Source: Bog-159 sp963785255 (GTDB lineage Bacteria > Acidobacteriota > Terriglobia > Bryobacterales > Bryobacteraceae). From it: DNA of 64,000 nucleotides. The stretch is taken from positions 186,001 to 250,000 of the forward strand of contig CAWAUR010000008.1 of the NCBI GenBank assembly GCA_963785255.1, read 5' to 3'. The notes under the pieces are model-generated. The model had not been told where the DNA came from and made no database searches. It saw only the letters and a program-made list of their open reading frames with translations. Of this stretch, positions 42,651 through 52,283 are shown piece after piece. The position numbers were made by a program, and so were the translations under genes. How positions within the stretch are numbered: position 1 is the first letter of the stretch; each line of letters opens with the position of its first letter.

Positions 42651-45600
42651 GCCACGCCGCGAAAGGGAGCCATCTCGGACCGGCGGGCCGCTTCGCCCAC
42701 GCCTGGATCGATTCCAAGCTGACGCCGCTGGTGATCGCCGCCGCGCTGCTGTTGGGCGCTTTTGCCGTCTGGAAGCTGCCGCGCGAAGAAGAGCCGCAGA
42801 TCGTCGTGCCCATGATCGACGTGTTTGTCCAGATGCCCGGCGCCTCCGCGCGTGAAGTGGAAGAGCGCGTCACCAAGCCCATGGAGAAGCTGCTGTGGGA
42901 AGTTCCCGGCGTCGAATATATTTACTCCACCTCCAGCCCCGGCATGTCGATGGCGGTGGTGCGATTTCTGGTGGGCCAGGATGAAGAGAAGAGCATCGTG
43001 CGGCTGAACCAGAAGCTTTACGCCAATTTCGATCTGATTCCGCCGGGCGCGTCGCAGCCGCTGGTGAAGCCGCGCTCCATCGACGATGTGCCCATCCTGG
43101 CGCTCACCCTTACCAGCAAACGCTACGGCGATTTCGAATTGCGGCGCATCGCGGCGCAGGTCGACGATGCCATCAAGCAGGTGCCCGACGTTTCGGCGGT
43201 GACCCTGATCGGCGGGCAGCGCCGCGAGATGCGCGTGGAGTTGGACGAAGCGCGCCTGGCGGCTTACTCGCTCACACCCATGCAGGTGATTGGCGCGCTG
43301 GGAGCTTCGAACCGGCGCCTGGATGCGGGTGCATACGCCAGTGGCAACCGCCAACTGCTGCTTGAGACCGGCGAGTTTCTGCGCAACGCGGACGATGTCC
43401 GTAACGTGGTGGCGGGTGTGGCTAACGGCAAGCCGGTCTTCGTGCGCGACGTGGCCGAGGTAAGCGACGGCGGCGAAGAGCCCAGCCAGTACGTCCGCTA
43501 TTCCGCGGGACAAAGCTTCGATCCGGCCGTAACCATCGCGATTTCGAAACGCAAAGGGACCAACGCGGTGGTGGTCGCGGACAACGTGCTGCGGCGTATC
43601 GAACCGCTGAAAGGCAGCGTGATTCCGGCGGATGTGACCGTAGCTGTCACCCGGAATTACGGCGACACGGCGGCCGAGAAATCGAACGAACTCCTATGGC
43701 ACATGCTCATCGCCGTGGTTTCGGTGAGCGTGCTGATCGCCGTCACCTTAGGACTGCGCGAATCGCTCATCGTATTTATCGCCATTCCCGTCACGCTGGC
43801 GCTCACGCTGGCGGTCTTCTACTTCTATGGTTACACGCTGAATCGCATTACGCTCTTCGCTCTGATCTTCTCCATCGGCCTTCTGGTGGACGATGCCATC
43901 GTGGTGGTGGAGAATATCGTGCGGCATTGGCGCATGCCCGCCAATCACACCCGTCCGCCGTTTGAAGTGGCCGTGGAAGCCGTGAACGAAGTCGGCAACC
44001 CCACCATCCTGGCGACGCTGACGGTGGTCGCCGCGATTCTGCCCATGGCCTTCGTGGGCGGCCTGATGGGACCCTACATGCGGCCGATTCCGGTGGGCGC
44101 GAGCGCGGCCATGCTGTTTTCGTTGATGGTGGCTTTTGTGGTGACGCCGTGGGCGGCGGTGCGGATTCTGAAGCCCGGCGCGGCACATGCCCATGGCGAG
44201 CGCGAAGACCGGCTTACGCGTTTTTATCGCCGCGTGATGGGCGCGCTGCTCGATCGCAAGCCGCTGCGCTGGGGATTTCTGGCCATGGTGGTGGTGCTGT
44301 TGCTCGGTTCCATGTCGCTCGTCTACATCGGATTCGTCAAGGTGAAGATGCTGCCGTTCGACAACAAGAGCGAATTTCAAGTGATCGTGGATATGCCCAA
44401 CGGCACTACTCTCGAACAGACCGCGCGCGTCACCGAAGCGCTGGCCCGCGAGGCGCAGAAGCAGCCGGAGGTGATCAATCTGCAGACTTACGTGGGCACT
44501 GCCGCACCCTATAACTTCAATGGCCTGGTGCGGCATTACTACCTGCGGCGCGGTCCCAACATGGCCGATATTCAGGTGAACCTGCTGCCCAAGGGCGACC
44601 GGAAATTGCAGAGCCACGAGATTGCCAAGCAGGTGCGGCAGCGGTTGCAGCCGGTGGCCGATGGCTTCGGCGCGCGCATTAAAGTGGCGGAAGTGCCGCC
44701 GGGTCCGCCGGTGCTTGAAACGCTGGTGGCGGAAGTTTACGGTCCGAATGCGGAAGGGCGTCTCCGGCAAGCGCGCGCGGTTCGCGATCTGCTCAAACGT
44801 ACGGACGGTGTCGTGGATGTGGATTGGTATGTGGATGACGATCAGACCAAGTACACGCTGGTGGTCGATAAAGAGAAGGCCGCGCTGAACGGCATCTCCG
44901 AAGACGACATCGCGCGCACCGTGGCGGCCGCGTCCGCCGGATATCAGGCCGGCCTGCTGCACGCGGATGCGGCCAAGGAAGACGTGCCCATCACCGTGCG
45001 GTTGGATCGCGCCACGCGTTCGGATCTTGACCGCATGCTGTCGCTGAAGGTGCACGGCGTGGCTTTGAGCGAGCTTGTGCGTGTATGCCCGGAAACCGCG
45101 GACAAGAGCATCTATCACAAGAACCTGATGCCGGTGGTGTATGTGACCGCCGACGTGGCGGGGGCCATCGAAAGCCCGGTCTACGCCATCTTGAAGTTAT
45201 CGCCTGAAATCAAGATCGAGCAACTCACTTCGCACCAACCCACCGATGACAGCACTTACTCCATGAAATGGGATGGCGAGTGGCACATCACTTACGAAGT
45301 GTTCCGCGACTTAGGTTTGGCCTTTGCGGCGGTACTGATCCTGATCTACGGGCTGGTGGTGGGTTGGTTCCAATCGTTCTCGACGCCCCTGGTAATCATG
45401 GCCGCGATTCCGTTTTCGCTGGTAGGCATCCTGCCGGCGCACGGCCTGCTGCACGCGTTCTTCACGGCGACTTCTATGATAGGCTTCATCGCCGGGGCCG
45501 GGATCGTGGTGCGCAATTCGATCATCCTGGTGGATTTCATCGAGCTGCGCCTGAGGGAAGGCATACCTCTGGAAGCGGCGGTGGTTGACGCGGGCGCGGT

Positions 45601-45784
45601 GCGCTTCCGCCCCATGGTGCTCACCGCGGCCGCGGTGGTAGTGGGATCGGCGGTGATCCTGTTCGACCCCATTTTTCAAGGCTTGGCGATCGCGCTGATG
45701 GCGGGCGAAGTCGCTTCACTGGCACTTTCGCGCATGACTGTGCCGATCGTTTATTTCGTGGTAAATCGAAGGAGAACTGCATGA
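42647..45784 (+). CDS. RND-family inner membrane efflux transporter
   Basis: The protein has 1,045 residues, the standard RND length. TM1 follows a short cytosolic lead, and two large periplasmic loops separate TM clusters. GLLVDDAIVVVENIVRHW contains the motif-D acidic pair needed for proton transfer. The sequence looks closer to HAE1 than to heavy-metal pumps. The start GTG overlaps the MFP stop (GTGA) and its own stop overlaps the next gene (ATGA). Confidence 0.94.
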   Translation: MSHAAKGSHLGPAGRFAHAWIDSKLTPLVIAAALLLGAFAVWKLPREEEPQIVVPMIDVFVQMPGASAREVEERVTKPMEKLLWEVPGVEYIYSTSSPGMSMAVVRFLVGQDEEKSIVRLNQKLYANFDLIPPGASQPLVKPRSIDDVPILALTLTSKRYGDFELRRIAAQVDDAIKQVPDVSAVTLIGGQRREMRVELDEARLAAYSLTPMQVIGALGASNRRLDAGAYASGNRQLLLETGEFLRNADDVRNVVAGVANGKPVFVRDVAEVSDGGEEPSQYVRYSAGQSFDPAVTIAISKRKGTNAVVVADNVLRRIEPLKGSVIPADVTVAVTRNYGDTAAEKSNELLWHMLIAVVSVSVLIAVTLGLRESLIVFIAIPVTLALTLAVFYFYGYTLNRITLFALIFSIGLLVDDAIVVVENIVRHWRMPANHTRPPFEVAVEAVNEVGNPTILATLTVVAAILPMAFVGGLMGPYMRPIPVGASAAMLFSLMVAFVVTPWAAVRILKPGAAHAHGEREDRLTRFYRRVMGALLDRKPLRWGFLAMVVVLLLGSMSLVYIGFVKVKMLPFDNKSEFQVIVDMPNGTTLEQTARVTEALAREAQKQPEVINLQTYVGTAAPYNFNGLVRHYYLRRGPNMADIQVNLLPKGDRKLQSHEIAKQVRQRLQPVADGFGARIKVAEVPPGPPVLETLVAEVYGPNAEGRLRQARAVRDLLKRTDGVVDVDWYVDDDQTKYTLVVDKEKAALNGISEDDIARTVAAASAGYQAGLLHADAAKEDVPITVRLDRATRSDLDRMLSLKVHGVALSELVRVCPETADKSIYHKNLMPVVYVTADVAGAIESPVYAILKLSPEIKIEQLTSHQPTDDSTYSMKWDGEWHITYEVFRDLGLAFAAVLILIYGLVVGWFQSFSTPLVIMAAIPFSLVGILPAHGLLHAFFTATSMIGFIAGAGIVVRNSIILVDFIELRLREGIPLEAAVVDAGAVRFRPMVLTAAAVVVGSAVILFDPIFQGLAIALMAGEVASLALSRMTVPIVYFVVNRRRTA

Positions 45785-45969
45785 CCATCGACCGCTATCT
45801 GCGTCTGATCGCGGGTTTCTTTGTAATGCTCAGCCTGGCGCTGGGTTACTGGGTGAATCCTAACTGGTATTGGTTCACGGCCTTTGTCGGTCTGAACTTG
45901 TTTCAATCGGCATTTACTAACTGGTGTCCGATGATGTACTTCCTGGGGAAGCTGGGCGTGCGAACATAG
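45781..45969 (+). CDS. DUF2892 small membrane protein
   Basis: The protein has 62 residues. It resembles the YgaP membrane tail: two membrane helices and the end NLFQSAFTNWCPMMYFLGKLGV. The ATGA overlap makes it part of the efflux operon. Its function in the pump is unknown. Confidence 0.82.
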   Translation: MTIDRYLRLIAGFFVMLSLALGYWVNPNWYWFTAFVGLNLFQSAFTNWCPMMYFLGKLGVRT

Positions 45970-46029
45970 CATAGCGAGAGAGGCGCTGCAGCCGGGAAGT
46001 GCGATCTTTCAGGTCGTGGATGGACGGCT

Positions 46030-46362
46030 TCACGACATCAGCGAAAATCTATGGATAAGGACGATCATGATCTCTAGGGCCATGAGTAAGCTAAAACCCT
46101 TAATATTATTCCGCGCCAGCCACTCGGGGAGATAGATATCAAAATTGGCTTTCCGGTCCAGGGTGTACTTGCCCATCACGTCGGTAAGCGGGCAGTGCCA
46201 GGAGTTCACCGCAATTATGACGACTTCACCGCCAAGCAGAGTTACGGAAAGAAAGAACCACGCATTGAAGCGACCGACGAATGCTAAGTAGAAGGCTGTG
46301 AGATTGGCGGCGCTCATGACCATCCAGATAATCGTATGGACAGTCTTGAGAAAGGTTAGCAT
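46030..46362 (-). CDS. Small four-helix membrane protein of unknown function
   Basis: The protein has 110 residues. Three or four hydrophobic helices (TIIWMVMSAANLTAFYLAF, AWFFLSVTLLGGEVVIIAV, GFSLLMALEIMIVLI) flank a WHCPLTDVMGKYT loop. The CPLT motif recalls DUF2784 proteins, but the match is weak. It is monocistronic. Confidence 0.6.
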   Translation of the reverse strand: MLTFLKTVHTIIWMVMSAANLTAFYLAFVGRFNAWFFLSVTLLGGEVVIIAVNSWHCPLTDVMGKYTLDRKANFDIYLPEWLARNNIKGFSLLMALEIMIVLIHRFSLMS

Positions 46363-46704
46363 TGGCTACAGTATCCGCCGAACGGTCCCTTCTTACGCGT
46401 CGATCTCTGGTCCCAGACCGGAGGGCATTCGCATTCGAAGCCATATCGTAGCACTATGATAGGGACGCGATTGGCGACTCAGTGGATTAAGATTGAATTA
46501 CGCCGGCCGGCCAAAGTGAGTGCATGAATCGGCGACAAGCTGCCAGGCTGCGGAAAAAGGGTCCGGAAGCCCGCTCCCTTACGGTCGCGGCTCGGTAAGT
46601 TGCTGTAAGTAATGAGACCGGCTTCTGAGCCGCGCGCGTAAGCAAGCGGTTCTGGGCATTTTTCCGCATCCTGCTAGATGAAAAGGCCGATCGGTCCTCC
46701 CGAC
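46363..46704. other. Gap with family B hairpin; no gene
   Basis: Only the family B element at 46570-46649 is recognisable. Short frames here are translations of the repeat. Confidence 0.7.
46570..46649. repeat. Family B hairpin, two arms
   Basis: Left arm 46570-46598 (CCGCTCCCTTACGG...CGGCTCGGTAA) and right arm 46627-46649 (GAGCCGCGCGCGTAAGCAAG plus CGG). The right arm has diverged in the middle. Confidence 0.8.
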
Positions 46705-46906
46705 TCACAGGAACTCGACTCTGCCGGCCATTTCCTCGATGGATTGCTGCCGGCAGTAGGCGATGCCCGCGTGGGCGACGCCTTGTGCATGCAGCCGGAG
46801 GAAGTCATCGTCCTCGGGCGGTAGTAGTCACGTCGATGTTCCGCCGCCGGAGGCCAGACGCGATGTGGGCCGAGATGTGCTCGTCCAGATGAAAACGGAT
46901 GGACAC
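46705..46906 (-). pseudogene. DUF5615 PIN-like protein, internally deleted
   Basis: A GTG at 46906 begins IRFHLDEHISAHIASGLRRR and NIDVTTTARGR, the N-terminal half of DUF5615 PIN-like proteins. A stop follows at once. In another frame DDDFLRLHAQGVAHAGIAYC and RQQSIEEMAGRVEFL reproduce the C-terminal half. The 202-base span is not a multiple of three and about 30 residues between the halves are missing. Confidence 0.75.
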
Positions 46907-46909
46907 CGG

Positions 46910-47130
46910 TCAAGATGCTTCTTCGAGGCGTTCCTGGCGCAGCTTCCGTTCGAGCTGGGATGGATTGTTGCGGCGGAACTCCTCGGCAAATGCTCGCTCC
47001 GACCGCATCTCCTGTTGGATCTCTTCGATGTGATCGAAGTAGTAAGCCAGGGCCGCATGCTCTGGTGTTCATACCATGCGACGATGTCGAGCACGCATCG
47101 CATGCGCTCAGGTGTCTTAGGTGTGCGACC
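46910..47130 (-). pseudogene. DUF433 antitoxin-like protein, internally deleted
   Basis: Upstream of the DUF5615 remnant on the same strand, VLDIVAWYEHQSM matches the conserved middle of DUF433 proteins, and after a frame change AALAYYFDHIEEIQQEM leads to the end RQERLEEAS and TGA at 46910-46912. The segment that should join them (SPDEI... type) is missing. The N-terminus is not recognisable. DUF433 and DUF5615 usually form a toxin-antitoxin-like pair, and both copies here are broken. Confidence 0.65.
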
Positions 47131-47156
47131 ATGAAAAGAGGCTGAACTCCGAAACT

Positions 47157-48476
47157 ATGGATGCACTGACAATCCACCGGCTGCACTTCGCCTTCACCGT
47201 CACCTTCCACTACATCTTTCCCCAATTGACCATGGGACTGGCGCTGCTGCTAGTAGCGCTGAAAACCATGGCCTTGCGCACCGGGAACGAGCATTACAAT
47301 CGCGCGGCGCGCTTCTGGGCGCGCATCTTCGGCATCAACTTCGCCATGGGAGTAGTCACTGGAATCCCCATGGAATTTCAGTTCGGCACGAATTGGGCAC
47401 ACTTCTCCAAGGCCGCGGGTGGCGTCATCGGCCAGACGCTGGCCATGGAAGGCGTATTCTCGTTCTTCCTCGAATCTAGTTTCCTGGGCCTGTTTTTGTT
47501 CGGCGAAAATAGACTGGGGCCCAAAGGCCACTGGTTCGCGGGCTTGCTGGTTTTTCTGGGGTCGTGGCTGTCCGGATTTTTCATCGTGGCGACGGACGCC
47601 TGGATGCAGCATCCCGTGGGCTATGCGCTGGGGCCGCACGGCGAAATCATGCTATCGAGCTTTTGGGCATTGCTGCTGAATCCTTGGCTGTTCTGGCAGT
47701 ATCTCCACAACATGACCGGCGCGGTAGTGACGGGCAGCTTCGCCATGGCCGCGGTTGGCGCTTTTTACTTGCTGGTTAAACGGGAAGAAGCTTACGGCCG
47801 AACCTTCGTGCGCGTGGGAGTAATTGCGGGCATCGCCTCTACCATCCTGATGCTGTTTCCCACCGGCGATCGGCAAGGTAAGAACATCGCGTTCCTCCAG
47901 CCGCCCACCCTGGCCGCCATGGAAGGACTCTTCGAAAGCGAGGCGGGCGCACCGCTGGCCCTGATCGGACAGCCGGACGTGGACCAGCGCCGGCTCGACA
48001 ATCCGTTGGTGGTTCCCCGCGCGCTGAGCTTTCTCACTTACCAGCGGTGGCACGCACAGGTGAAAGGTCTCGACGCATTCCCGCAGGACCAGTGGCCGGA
48101 TAACATTCCGCTGCTGTATTTCAGTTATCACATCATGGTGGGTCTCGGCACGATTTTCATCGCGGTGATGGCCCTGGCCGCGCTTGAGTTATGGCGCGGC
48201 AAGCTGTTCGCCCAACGCAAGCTGCTATGGCTGCTGATGCTGGCCGCGCCGTTTCCATACATCGCCAACACGGCGGGATGGATCACCGCCGAAGCCGGCC
48301 GTCAGCCCTGGCTCATCTACGGCCTGATGCGCACGCCGGAGGGAGTCTCACCGCACGTTTCCGCGGGCAACGCGCTGTTCACTTTGATCGGATTCATGGG
48401 CATGTACGCGGTGTTGGCCATGCTGTTTCTGCTGTTGATCTACCGCGAGATCGACCGCGGGCCGGAGGTGGCCTGA
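47157..48476 (+). CDS. cydA: Cytochrome bd ubiquinol oxidase subunit I
   Basis: The protein has 439 residues from the ATG at 47157. The opening IHRLHFAFTVTFHYIFPQLTMG contains the heme-ligand His, and the GRQPWLIYGLMRTPEG segment is characteristic. It lacks the long Q-loop insertion, as in short-loop CydA. With CydB it reduces oxygen to water using quinol, without proton pumping. The stop overlaps cydB by one base. Confidence 0.96.
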   Translation: MDALTIHRLHFAFTVTFHYIFPQLTMGLALLLVALKTMALRTGNEHYNRAARFWARIFGINFAMGVVTGIPMEFQFGTNWAHFSKAAGGVIGQTLAMEGVFSFFLESSFLGLFLFGENRLGPKGHWFAGLLVFLGSWLSGFFIVATDAWMQHPVGYALGPHGEIMLSSFWALLLNPWLFWQYLHNMTGAVVTGSFAMAAVGAFYLLVKREEAYGRTFVRVGVIAGIASTILMLFPTGDRQGKNIAFLQPPTLAAMEGLFESEAGAPLALIGQPDVDQRRLDNPLVVPRALSFLTYQRWHAQVKGLDAFPQDQWPDNIPLLYFSYHIMVGLGTIFIAVMALAALELWRGKLFAQRKLLWLLMLAAPFPYIANTAGWITAEAGRQPWLIYGLMRTPEGVSPHVSAGNALFTLIGFMGMYAVLAMLFLLLIYREIDRGPEVA

Positions 48477-49510
48477 TGGAAACCATCTGGTTCATGCTGG
48501 TGGCGGTGATGATCGCCATCTACGTGGTGCTCGACGGATTCGATTTGGGCGCCGGCATCGTGCACCTGGTGGCCGCCCGCAAGGATTCCGAGCGGCGGCA
48601 GGTTTTGCGCTCCATCGGTCCGGTGTGGGATGGCAACGAGGTATGGCTGCTGGCCGGCGGCGGTACGCTCTACTTCGCGTTTCCGGCGCTCTATGCATCC
48701 AGCTTCAGTGGATTCTATCTGCCGCTGATGATGGTGTTATGGCTCCTGATCCTGCGCGGCATCGCCATCGAGTTTCGCAATCACATCGATAGTCTGGTGT
48801 GGAAGCCGTTTTGGGATGTGGTATTCGGCGGCGCGAGCGCACTGCTGGCCATCTTCTTCGGCGCGGCGCTGGGTAATGTGGTGCGCGGCGTGCCGCTCGA
48901 TGGCGCGAACGAATTCTTCCTCCCGATGTGGACCAATTTCGGACTCGGCGGCAACGTGGGAATTCTGGATTGGTATACGGTGCTGGTGGCCGTGACCGCA
49001 TTCGCCACGCTGCTGGCGCATGGCGCGCTGTGGGTCGCCCTGAAGACCGGCGGCGAGTTGCATCAGCGCGCGCGCGGATTGGCGCGTTTGGGCTGGTGGG
49101 CGTTGCTGCCGCTCACGGTGGCGATTACATGGTCGAGTTTCGCCATCCAGCCGCGGCTGAGTGAGAGCTTCGCCGCGCGTCCGTGGGGCTACGTGTTCCC
49201 GGCACTGGCAATTGCCGGATTGATCGGCATGCGAGTGCTCGATCGCCGCGAAGTGGCGGCGTTCCTGTGCTCGTCGCTATTCATCGTGGGCATGCTGACC
49301 AGCGCCGCGTTCGGACTGTATCCTTACGTGCTGCCCTCGAACCTCAACCCGCACTTAGGACTGACCGTATACAATGCGGCCGCCGCACCGTATGGGCTGA
49401 AAGTCGGGCTGGCGTGGTTCATTCCGGGAATGCTGCTTACCGCGGGGTACTTTGTTTATACTTACCGGAGCTTCGCGGGGAAGGTGGCGCTTGAGGAAGA
49501 AGGCCATTGA
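48476..49510 (+). CDS. cydB: Cytochrome bd ubiquinol oxidase subunit II
   Basis: The protein has 344 residues from the ATG at 48476, which shares its A with the cydA stop (TGATG). The start METIWFMLVAVMIAIYVVLDG and the GFDLGAGI segment are conserved. About eight to nine helices are expected. The frame extends upstream inside cydA, but that part has no support. No cydX is seen after it. Confidence 0.96.
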   Translation: METIWFMLVAVMIAIYVVLDGFDLGAGIVHLVAARKDSERRQVLRSIGPVWDGNEVWLLAGGGTLYFAFPALYASSFSGFYLPLMMVLWLLILRGIAIEFRNHIDSLVWKPFWDVVFGGASALLAIFFGAALGNVVRGVPLDGANEFFLPMWTNFGLGGNVGILDWYTVLVAVTAFATLLAHGALWVALKTGGELHQRARGLARLGWWALLPLTVAITWSSFAIQPRLSESFAARPWGYVFPALAIAGLIGMRVLDRREVAAFLCSSLFIVGMLTSAAFGLYPYVLPSNLNPHLGLTVYNAAAAPYGLKVGLAWFIPGMLLTAGYFVYTYRSFAGKVALEEEGH

Positions 49511-49526
49511 GTCGGCCGGGTTGAAA

Positions 49527-50339
49527 ATGGTCGAACGGCTTCGCACCGGCGTTTCCGCGAATCGGGCCCGCGTCTGTCTGTTCGATTTCGATGGCACCCT
49601 CTCGCTCATCCGCTCCGGCTGGATGGAGGTGATGGTCCCCATGATGGTCGAGATTCTGCTCGATCTTCGCACCGGCGAATCCGAGGACCAGTTGCGCGCC
49701 GTGGTCGAGGATTTCGTCTGGAAACTCACCGGCAAGCAGACCATGTACCAGATGATCGCCTTGGCCGGCGAAATCGCAAAGCGCGGCGGCGCACCGCGCG
49801 ATCCGCTCGCATACAAGAAGATGTATCTGGAGCGCCTCGATGCGCGCATTCACGATCGCCTGGATGCCTTGCGCCGCGGACAAGTTGCGCCGGATCGATA
49901 TCTGGTGCCGGGCGCCCGCGCCATCGTCCAAACGCTGCGCGATCGCGGCCTGCGGTTGTATCTCGCGAGCGGCACCGATCAGCCATACGTGCGCGAGGAA
50001 GCCGAACTGCTCGATATCGCGCGCTACTTCGAAGGCCGCGTGTATGGCGCGCTCGACGACTACCAAAGCTTTTCGAAGAAGATCCTGATCGAGCGCCTGA
50101 TTGCCGCGTCGGAATTTGCCGGCGCCGAGTTTCTCGGTTTTGGCGACGGCTATGTGGAGATCGAGAATATTAAGGAGGTCGGTGGCGTGGCGGTGGGCGT
50201 CGCGACCGCGGAGCCCGAGTGCCGAGCCGTGGACCAACGCAAGCGCCAGCGTCTCGCGGGCGTGGGCGCCGATTTCATTATTCCCAATTTCTTGTGCCGC
50301 GGCGAACTGCTGGCCGCCCTGTTCCCCAATGGCCAGTAA
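49527..50339 (+). CDS. HAD-superfamily phosphatase
   Basis: The protein has 270 residues. HAD motif I is VCLFDFDGTLSLIRSGW; motif II YLASGTDQPYVREEA; motif III Lys lies near FSKKILIERL; motif IV is FLGFGDGYVEIENIKEVGG. The cap is helical and inserted after motif I, like phosphoglycolate-phosphatase members. It is the first gene of a four-gene operon with overlapping ends, so its substrate is probably an intermediate of the sugar kinases downstream. Confidence 0.85.
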   Translation: MVERLRTGVSANRARVCLFDFDGTLSLIRSGWMEVMVPMMVEILLDLRTGESEDQLRAVVEDFVWKLTGKQTMYQMIALAGEIAKRGGAPRDPLAYKKMYLERLDARIHDRLDALRRGQVAPDRYLVPGARAIVQTLRDRGLRLYLASGTDQPYVREEAELLDIARYFEGRVYGALDDYQSFSKKILIERLIAASEFAGAEFLGFGDGYVEIENIKEVGGVAVGVATAEPECRAVDQRKRQRLAGVGADFIIPNFLCRGELLAALFPNGQ

Positions 50340-51297
50340 ATATCCGCTCTTCGATCGATCGCGCCTGGTGGTGAAGCCGCTTGCCGAGCGCACCAGCGAT
50401 CTCACCGCGGCGCAATGGCTGGCGCTCGATGAAATCGCCGCGCCGTATGCCGATCCGCATCTCTCCGAGGTCGCGGCCCGCGTGGTCGAAGCCCGTAAGC
50501 GCGGCGCGGCCCGCATCCTCATGATGGGTGCGCACGTGCTGCGCGCGGGAGTGAACCGCCAGATTATCGACTTGATCGAGCGCGGCTTGCTCGATCACAT
50601 CGCCATGAACGGCGCGGGCCTGATCCACGATTACGAATTAGCGCGCATCGGCGCTACCACCGAGAGCGTGGCCCGCTACATCCGCACCGGCGAATTCGGT
50701 CTATGGCGCGAGACCGGTGAATTGAACGATTGGGTGCGCGAAGCCGCGGACAACGGGCTGGGATTGGGCGAGAACGCCGGCCGGCGCATCGCGGAAAGCG
50801 ATTATCCGCATCGCGACTTGAGCGTGCTGTCTGCCGCCTGGCGCTGCGACGTGCCGGTAACCGTGCATGTGGGTATCGGCTACGACATTCTGCACCAGCA
50901 TCCGAATTGCGATGGCGCGGCATTCGGCGCGGCCAGCTACCGCGATTTCCTGATCTTCGCCCGCACCATCGAGCGCCTCGAAGGCGGCATCCTGCTGAGC
51001 TTCGGCTCGGCCATCATGGCCCCCGAGGTATATCTGAAAGCGCTGGCTATGGCGCGCAATGTGGCTCGCCAGGAGGGCCGGACTATCCGCGACTTCGCTA
51101 CCGCCGTCTTCGATCTGGCGCCCATCCAAGGCGACATTCACCACGAACTCCCCAAAACGGATGCCGGCTATTATTTCCGTCCGCATAAGACGCTGCTGGT
51201 GCGCACTGTAGCCGATGGCGGCGCCAGCTACTATTTCCGCGGCGATCATCGCGCCACGTTTCCCGCTCTGCGCCGCGCTATTCTTGAACGCATATGA
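50329..51297 (+). CDS. Conserved protein of unknown function, possibly deoxyhypusine-synthase-like
   Basis: The protein has 322 residues from the ATG at 50329, overlapping the HAD gene by 11 bases. Distinctive stretches are MMGAHVLRAGVNRQIIDLIE, HIAMNGAGLIHDYELA, PVTVHVGIGYDILHQHPNCD and GILLSFGSAIMAPEVYLKAL. The pattern is of an NAD-type Rossmann fold, and the family may be distantly related to deoxyhypusine synthase, but the catalytic WGK lysine region of DHS is not visible. I do not assign a function. Its place between a phosphatase and two sugar kinases suggests a role in sugar or nucleotide-sugar metabolism. Confidence 0.6.
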   Translation: MASKYPLFDRSRLVVKPLAERTSDLTAAQWLALDEIAAPYADPHLSEVAARVVEARKRGAARILMMGAHVLRAGVNRQIIDLIERGLLDHIAMNGAGLIHDYELARIGATTESVARYIRTGEFGLWRETGELNDWVREAADNGLGLGENAGRRIAESDYPHRDLSVLSAAWRCDVPVTVHVGIGYDILHQHPNCDGAAFGAASYRDFLIFARTIERLEGGILLSFGSAIMAPEVYLKALAMARNVARQEGRTIRDFATAVFDLAPIQGDIHHELPKTDAGYYFRPHKTLLVRTVADGGASYYFRGDHRATFPALRRAILERI

Positions 51298-52283
51298 CCG
51301 CTGCCGAAATCCTCGCCGAATTTCCGAAGCTTTCCGCACTGGTGGTAGGCGATATCTGCCTCGACCGATGGTGCACTTACGATCCGGCCGCCGCCGAGCC
51401 TTCGCGCGAAACCGGTATCCCGCGCGTGGCCGTGGTGCGCACGGAAGTCACGCCAGGGGGCGGCGGAACTGTGGCCAACAATCTGGCTGCGCTGGGCGTA
51501 GGCACGGTCGCGGTGCTGGGCGCGCTCGGCCAGGATGGTTTCGGACTGGAGCTTTCGCATGCCCTGGCGAGCCGTGGCATTTCGCTCGACCTATGCGTGC
51601 GCACGCCCGCCATGCAAACCTTCACCTATACGAAGTTGATCAACGCGCAAACCGGCATAGAAGACCAGCCCCGGCTGGATTTCATCAACAGCGCGCCGCT
51701 GCCCGGCGAAATCGAGCGCCAGATTCTGGACAGCCTGCCAATGGCCGCCGATTCGTTCGATGTAATTCTGATTGCCGATCAGGCGGAGACCAGCCAGGGC
51801 GGCGTCGTCACGCCCGCCGTGCGCGCGCTGCTGGCGGAGCTCGCGCCGCAGTATCCCGAGCGCGTGTTCTGGGCCGACTCGCGCGCCCGCATTCACCTGT
51901 TTCGCAACGTCATTCTGAAACCCAACCGGCAGGAGGCCGAGAGCGCTTGCCGCGAGTTGTTCGGCCGCGTGGATTTTCCGGCTCTGCTCAATCACACCCA
52001 CGCGCCGCTGATGTTCGTCACCGAGGGCGCGGGCGGCGTGCGCATTGTGGGCGAATCGGGCGAGACCATCGCGCCGGCCCGCCCCATTGCTCATCCGGTA
52101 GATATTTGCGGCGCCGGCGATAGCTTTTCCGCTGGCGCGGCGCTGGCCCTGCGCGTCGCGGGCTCAGCCACGGAAGCGGCGCGTTTCGGGAATCTGGTCG
52201 CGTCCCTCACCATCATGCAGAAGGGAACGGGCACCGCCTCTCCGGCGGAGGTGCTCGAAGCCGATGCGCACGCTGGCGATTGA
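51294..52283 (+). CDS. PfkB-family carbohydrate kinase (RfaE-like)
   Basis: The protein has 329 residues. The opening LSALVVGDICLDRWCTYDP and PGGGGTVANNLAALG match PfkB kinases near the heptose-kinase RfaE branch, and the anion-hole motif PVDICGAGDSFSAGAALAL carries the catalytic Asp. It phosphorylates a sugar hydroxyl. ATGA overlaps couple it to the preceding gene, and it overlaps the next by 20 bases. Confidence 0.9.
   Translation: MTAAEILAEFPKLSALVVGDICLDRWCTYDPAAAEPSRETGIPRVAVVRTEVTPGGGGTVANNLAALGVGTVAVLGALGQDGFGLELSHALASRGISLDLCVRTPAMQTFTYTKLINAQTGIEDQPRLDFINSAPLPGEIERQILDSLPMAADSFDVILIADQAETSQGGVVTPAVRALLAELAPQYPERVFWADSRARIHLFRNVILKPNRQEAESACRELFGRVDFPALLNHTHAPLMFVTEGAGGVRIVGESGETIAPARPIAHPVDICGAGDSFSAGAALALRVAGSATEAARFGNLVASLTIMQKGTGTASPAEVLEADAHAGD

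Noticed and set aside
43748..45118. 456-codon minus-strand frame opposite the RND transporter
   Set aside because: His/Arg-rich low-complexity translation typical of antisense of a membrane-protein gene.
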